DNA from: Sphingomonadaceae bacterium PASS1
GTDB lineage: Bacteria; Pseudomonadota; Alphaproteobacteria; Sphingomonadales; Sphingomonadaceae
Length of the DNA: 64,000 nucleotides
Direction of reading: 5' to 3'
Assembly: GCA_002255985.1 (NCBI GenBank)
Contig: NKIR01000002.1
Coordinates: 186,001-250,000, forward strand
Of the stretch, positions 60,122 to 64,000 are shown piece by piece; position 1 is the first letter of the stretch, and every line of letters starts with the position of its first letter. Under the pieces are notes generated by a model, which saw only the letters and a program-made list of their open reading frames with translations, was not told the origin of the DNA and made no database searches. Position numbers and translations under genes: made by a program.

Positions 60122-61111
60122 CTAAAGTCCCTGTGCGCGGGCAAAGCCGAGGAAAAGGTCAGGCCAAGCTTCCACGGGCTTCCCTATGGCCTTTCGCAAG
60201 CCAAAGCCGTGTCCACCATGGGCAAAGACATGGGTTTCGGTCAAAATGCCTTTGCCCCGCAATGCCGCACGCATCAGATAGCTATTTTCAACAGGCACGG
60301 CATCGTCATCCTCCGCATGCAAAAGGAAGAACGGCGGTGCGTTATCCGGCACATTCATATGCGGGCTTAGCCGCTTTTCAGCCGCAGCCGTCGGTGCTGT
60401 CCCAAGAAGCTTTTCACGGCTACCGGCGTGCGCATTGGGTGCCTGCATGGCAATAACGGGATAGATCGGCGCCGCAATAAAGGGACGCGCCGACAGCGCA
60501 TCGGCATCATCGACGGGTTCATATGTCTTCACGTCAAAGCGTGTTGCAAGGTCGGCACATAGATGGCCGCCAGCGGAAAAGCCCATCGCGCCAACGCGTG
60601 CGGGGTCGATGCCATAGGTTGCGGCACGCGACCGGATGAGCCGCATCGCCCGCTGCGCGTCAGACAAGCCGACATCAGGTCCTGCCGCCCAGCCTTCGCC
60701 CGGCAGCCGGTAGAATAACACAAAGACTGTGTAGCCGCGGGCGGCAAGCCAGCGACCCATTTCATAGCCTTCTTTGTCCACGACGACCCAGCGATAGCCA
60801 CCACCCGGTGTAATCAGGACGGCTGCCCCATTTGGCTGGCTTGGGCGGAATACGACCATGCGCGGACGGCTGATCCCGAACGCGGCGCGGTCGGTCAGTT
60901 GGGCATCGGTTGAGCGTTCGTTCACCGTTTCAACCAAGGACGCCGCTGGCGCACCGGGCGCGCCATCGGGCCACAAGTCAATGGTTTCGGTGGGCTGATA
61001 CAGCCCGCGCGGCACAGGCACATTAGACCCCGGAGGTGGTGTTTGCCCGAACGCCGCTCCTGCCATGCCGGCGGCGGCGAGTGCCATGACTGTGCGTCTG
61101 TCGAAAGCCAT
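60122..61111 (-). CDS. exported alpha/beta-hydrolase, acetyl/feruloyl-esterase-like
   Basis: A 329-residue hydrolase with a twin-arginine-like N-terminus (DRRTVMALAAAGMAGAAFG), an oxyanion segment TPGGGY (101-106) and nucleophile GFSAGGH (Ser179), then ...LLHAEDDDAVPVENS (Asp) and HGGHGFGLRK (His). Proteins of this branch (BD-FAE/DLH-like, often annotated as xylanase-associated) deacylate hemicellulose or small esters. The convergent hupE ends only 3 bases away. It lies downstream of a TonB-dependent receptor on the same strand but behind that gene's terminator. Confidence 0.78.
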   Translation of the reverse strand: MAFDRRTVMALAAAGMAGAAFGQTPPPGSNVPVPRGLYQPTETIDLWPDGAPGAPAASLVETVNERSTDAQLTDRAAFGISRPRMVVFRPSQPNGAAVLITPGGGYRWVVVDKEGYEMGRWLAARGYTVFVLFYRLPGEGWAAGPDVGLSDAQRAMRLIRSRAATYGIDPARVGAMGFSAGGHLCADLATRFDVKTYEPVDDADALSARPFIAAPIYPVIAMQAPNAHAGSREKLLGTAPTAAAEKRLSPHMNVPDNAPPFFLLHAEDDDAVPVENSYLMRAALRGKGILTETHVFAHGGHGFGLRKAIGKPVEAWPDLFLGFARAQGL

Positions 61112-61185
61112 ATTACCTCAAATCTAAAGTGATTGATCTGCGCGAGATTGCCCAGTCACATTCAGCCTTGGACAGACTGTTATTC

Positions 61186-61224
61186 AAATAAAAAGGGCCA
61201 GTCACGCATTGCAATGACTGGCCC
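61186..61224 (-). terminator. intrinsic terminator after the TonB-dependent receptor gene
   Basis: GGGCCAGTCA (61195-61204) pairs perfectly with TGACTGGCCC (61215-61224). On the minus strand the stem is followed by TTTTTATTTG, a good U-tract, starting 28 bases after the receptor's stop. Confidence 0.88.
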
Positions 61225-61252
61225 AATTTTTACGTTTTAGACAATCCGCAGA

Positions 61253-64000
61253 TTACATTTTGAAGCGTGCACCAAACAGGATGGTCCGGCCAAAATGGTT
61301 GTTCTCATAATTGCGGTCCGCATCAAAGTCGGTGAACCGGTAGCGATAGGTATCCAGCAAGTTGTTGCCTTCTAAAGATACTTCCATCCACTCGGTGAGC
61401 TTGTAACGGACAGAGGCGTCAAAGTTGGTGGTTGCGCCATAACCTTCCAAAATGTTGCCCGTGCCGCTTGCGCCTTCATGATAGCGGCCACGATAGCTCA
61501 GCATCCCGCGGGCACTGAACTTGCCATCATCATAATAAAGCGTGCCGTTAAATGCCTTTTTGGTGACATTGCCCAGCGTATTGCTAACGACTGCATTCTG
61601 CAAAGCGCCACCTGGGGCAATTGCAGGGCCTTGGACATTGAAGCTCGCGTTCGAGTCAATGAACGTGGCGTTTGCAAGGATGCCGAAGTTGGAAAGCATG
61701 CCATCTGTGAACGCGCTGAACGGAATTTGCGCAGCGAGTTCGATACCCTTCAGTTTCGCACCGGAACCATTGACGGTGGTAGCCAGCGTCCAACGTGGTT
61801 CAGCCTGTTGCGACGGGTTCAAAGCCGCTGGTGATGCGGGGCTGAGCACCGATGCGGGCAAACCGGTTTGCGCAAATGTCGCGCCGGTAATCGACGCCGA
61901 TTGCGTGAAGGTGCCGACATCCTTTTGGAATAAGGCGAGTGACAACACGGCCTGAGGCGCGAAATACCATTCGAGCGACAAGTCATAATTGCGAGCGCGA
62001 TAAGGATTCAGGAACGGGTTACCGCTGGTGACGCGGTAGTTAAATCCGTCTGCCGAACCACCTGGGGTCAACGAACCCAGCGTTGGGCGTGTCATTACGT
62101 CTGCAACCGCAAAGCGCACGATGGTGCTTTCCGTTGGGTACAAAGCAAGGTTTGCCGATGGCAACCAATCGTCATAGCTACGGGTGACGGTCGCGGTGAC
62201 GCCGCTGACGAGGCCATATGAAGACTGGTCGGTCTTTGCATAACGAATGCCTGCATTCAGTGCATATTCAATTCCAAGGACATCGCCCTTGGCATCCGCT
62301 TGCAGATAGGCACCCTTGGTCGTTTCTTGAACGCCGCGGATATTGCCGGCATCATTTGCTGGCGTACGGCTGTACAAACCAGTGAACGCAGTTGCTGCAT
62401 TGAGATTAGGCACGATCCAGCCATTTGTGTTTCCAGCTGGCTGACCTGCGTTACCCAGGCTGAACGCTTGCGACAAAGCGGGCGTAACCGCAAAACCATA
62501 AACCGCTGTTGGCCCAAACAGGCTGCTTGCCGAGCAAGTGATTGTGCCCGCTGTGCTGGTTACCAAGCTTGTGCCGCCGTTACCGCAAACAGCGGTATCA
62601 CGGGTGTAGGCTTCGGCATCGAAGTTGAACCGACGCCATACGGCACCCGCCTTCAACGTGATATTCTCACTGACATCCCACTCGGTCCGCAACTGTGCGG
62701 TTTTGAAGCGGTTGGTCACGTTCGAAGGCCGGTCACGGATTTCTGCAAGCTGGAAGTTTGCAGGATCCATGACGCTGGTTCCAAAGGTCAGCTTTGGACG
62801 CGCCATGTCCGTGTAGTCATAGCTATAGCCCAGCGCATCACGGTCATCAAAAATAACCGTCGTTTCAACCGGGATATCGGCGTTCGATTTTGACACGCCA
62901 CCCAATGCGGTGAAGCGCAGATTGTCGGTAACGTCCTGATCCCATGTGCCGCCAACCTGATAAAATTTGGTTTGCGATTCACGCAGGTAATGCTCGGTAC
63001 GCACCCATGCATCATTCAGCGTTGCCGAAATCATGTTGTTGTTGGCGTCATAAACAGGGTTCACGACATTGATGGAACGCTCGTTGGAACGCAGCAATAC
63101 TTCGCCCCATTGCTCTTCACGTGACGCATCATATTTTGAAAATAGGGCGTCGATCGAAAGCTTGGTTGCGTCGGTTGGCGAATATTGCACCGAACCGGTC
63201 AGGCCCAAACGCTCACGTTCGTGGGCAACTTCACCGTAACGCGGAATACGCGGATGAAATGCTGTCGATGCACGGTCACAAGCTGTGCTTGGGACATAGG
63301 TTCCGCCGCTGTTCGCGGTGGTGAAGCAATTGGTTGCGTCGACACCGTCGAAACGCGCCTGCGCCCAACGGACCGAGTTATTGCCAAGTTCCAATGTGCT
63401 GGTTTTCGAATAAGCTGCCGAAATCGACGCACCGAGCGTACCGGCATCATTGCGCCAGCTCAGCAAACCGGCGAGGCGCGGTCCAAGGTCTTTCGCCAGA
63501 TCATTGTACGAACCCACAACCGACAGCGCGCCGTTAAGACCAGCACGGCCAGCCAAAGGATTGCCGGTATTCAGGTCGACAACTGCGCCCAGCGAACCTT
63601 CGTCAAGCGATGCTTCGGCTGTTTTACGAACCACAAGGCTGCTGAAGAGCTCAGATGCAAATACGTTGAAATCGAAAGCACGGTCGCGGTTTGCAGAAGC
63701 GCCATCTGTCGAGGTCGCGATGGTCTCCATGCCGTTAACACGTACGCGCGTGAACTGCGACGAAAGACCACGAACCGTGATCGAGCGGCCTTCGCCGCCA
63801 TCACGGCTGATCGAAATGCCGGGAATACGCTGAAGCGATTCCGCAAGGTTTTGGTCAGGAAATTTTGCGATGTCTTCCGCTACAATCGCGTCGACTGCAG
63901 CGACGGAATCGCGCTTCAAGTTCAACGCAGCTTCCAACGAAGCACGGAAACCGGTGACAACAATTGCATCACCTTCGTCTGCAGGTGCAGTTTCAGCGGC
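61253..64000 (-). CDS. TonB-dependent outer-membrane receptor, N-terminus cut by window edge
   Basis: The frame is open to base 64000, giving 915 residues without a start. The visible N-terminus AIVVTGFRASL followed by an AED-x-x-KFPD-x-NLAE-x-LQRIPG-type plug (NLAESLQRIPGISISRDGG) is the TonB-box/plug pattern of the large sphingomonad-Caulobacter-Xanthomonas receptor family; the barrel ends with the aromatic GRTILFGARFKM (terminal Phe-x-Met type). It should import a substrate, probably an oligosaccharide or siderophore, using TonB. The signal peptide lies outside the window. The nearby esterase hints at a plant-polymer substrate, but only weakly. Confidence 0.92.
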   Translation of the reverse strand, partial: AAETAPADEGDAIVVTGFRASLEAALNLKRDSVAAVDAIVAEDIAKFPDQNLAESLQRIPGISISRDGGEGRSITVRGLSSQFTRVRVNGMETIATSTDGASANRDRAFDFNVFASELFSSLVVRKTAEASLDEGSLGAVVDLNTGNPLAGRAGLNGALSVVGSYNDLAKDLGPRLAGLLSWRNDAGTLGASISAAYSKTSTLELGNNSVRWAQARFDGVDATNCFTTANSGGTYVPSTACDRASTAFHPRIPRYGEVAHERERLGLTGSVQYSPTDATKLSIDALFSKYDASREEQWGEVLLRSNERSINVVNPVYDANNNMISATLNDAWVRTEHYLRESQTKFYQVGGTWDQDVTDNLRFTALGGVSKSNADIPVETTVIFDDRDALGYSYDYTDMARPKLTFGTSVMDPANFQLAEIRDRPSNVTNRFKTAQLRTEWDVSENITLKAGAVWRRFNFDAEAYTRDTAVCGNGGTSLVTSTAGTITCSASSLFGPTAVYGFAVTPALSQAFSLGNAGQPAGNTNGWIVPNLNAATAFTGLYSRTPANDAGNIRGVQETTKGAYLQADAKGDVLGIEYALNAGIRYAKTDQSSYGLVSGVTATVTRSYDDWLPSANLALYPTESTIVRFAVADVMTRPTLGSLTPGGSADGFNYRVTSGNPFLNPYRARNYDLSLEWYFAPQAVLSLALFQKDVGTFTQSASITGATFAQTGLPASVLSPASPAALNPSQQAEPRWTLATTVNGSGAKLKGIELAAQIPFSAFTDGMLSNFGILANATFIDSNASFNVQGPAIAPGGALQNAVVSNTLGNVTKKAFNGTLYYDDGKFSARGMLSYRGRYHEGASGTGNILEGYGATTNFDASVRYKLTEWMEVSLEGNNLLDTYRYRFTDFDADRNYENNHFGRTILFGARFKM

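Overview
The window is chromosomal DNA from an alphaproteobacterium, most likely of the order Sphingomonadales (a Sphingopyxis/Sphingorhabdus-type organism). This is inferred from the TonB-dependent receptor of the sphingomonad/caulobacter type at the right edge, the RcdA-like DUF1465 protein, the alphaproteobacterial GyrB insert, the HupE/UreJ plus parvulin pair, and moderate-GC coding style throughout. I see no rRNA, tRNA, insertion sequence, prophage or CRISPR array. It is a housekeeping segment with several unusual local arrangements.

Left part (1-12.6 kb): the tip of a probable enolase-superfamily epimerase, an intracellular PHA depolymerase with a Cys nucleophile, an MsbA-type ABC exporter, an RcdA-like protein, two tiny divergent DUF465 (YdcH/SlyX-like) genes (one starting with GTG), the nitrogen-PTS enzyme I PtsP, a RodZ-like protein, and a cpoB-tilS-ftsH cluster. 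A small secreted Rap1a-like protein and rpoZ converge on one shared bidirectional terminator.

Middle-left (12.6-30.4 kb): a phospholipase-D/cardiolipin-synthase protein abuts, tail to tail, a PmtA-like phospholipid methyltransferase. Then come a monooxygenase-fold protein plus MFS exporter, a LysR regulator whose promoter is covered by a perfect 14-bp dyad, xseB-ispA-coaD (coupled), an acyl-CoA ligase plus DUF2721 protein, gyrB, rlpA, ygfZ, pyrC, rarD, small exported or membrane proteins, and a secreted prolyl oligopeptidase. Three convergent pairs share a TTAA so that both stop codons overlap.

Centre (30.6-52.2 kb, all on the minus strand): the fused str-S10-spc-alpha ribosomal protein cluster, read right to left: rpsL, rpsG, fusA, tuf, rpsJ, rplC-D-W-B, rpsS, rplV, rpsC, rplP, rpmC, rpsQ, rplN, rplX, rplE, rpsN, rpsH, rplF, rplR, rpsE, rpmD, rplO, secY, adk, then an inserted trio (SRPBCC protein, RimB-like protease, RimK), then rpsM (TTG start), rpsK, rpoA, rplQ. 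Strong terminators follow tuf and rplQ. Two long intergenic gaps (rpsJ-rplC and rpoA-rplQ) are densely packed with hairpins and look like cis-regulatory RNA. L3, L15 and S5 carry low-complexity extensions.

Right part (52.2-64 kb): a type III polyketide synthase coupled to an ICMT-family methyltransferase, which together resemble the BpsA/BpsB or SrsA/SrsB alkylpyrone/alkylresorcinol pairs. Next is a six-gene unit in which every junction overlaps (gltX-ung-galT-galK-parvulin-hupE), then an exported alpha/beta-hydrolase and a TonB-dependent receptor truncated by the window edge. The most system-like candidates are the rimK/rimB/SRPBCC insertion inside the ribosomal cluster, the structured ribosomal intergenic RNAs, the parvulin-HupE pair coupled to the Leloir genes, and the type III PKS cassette.
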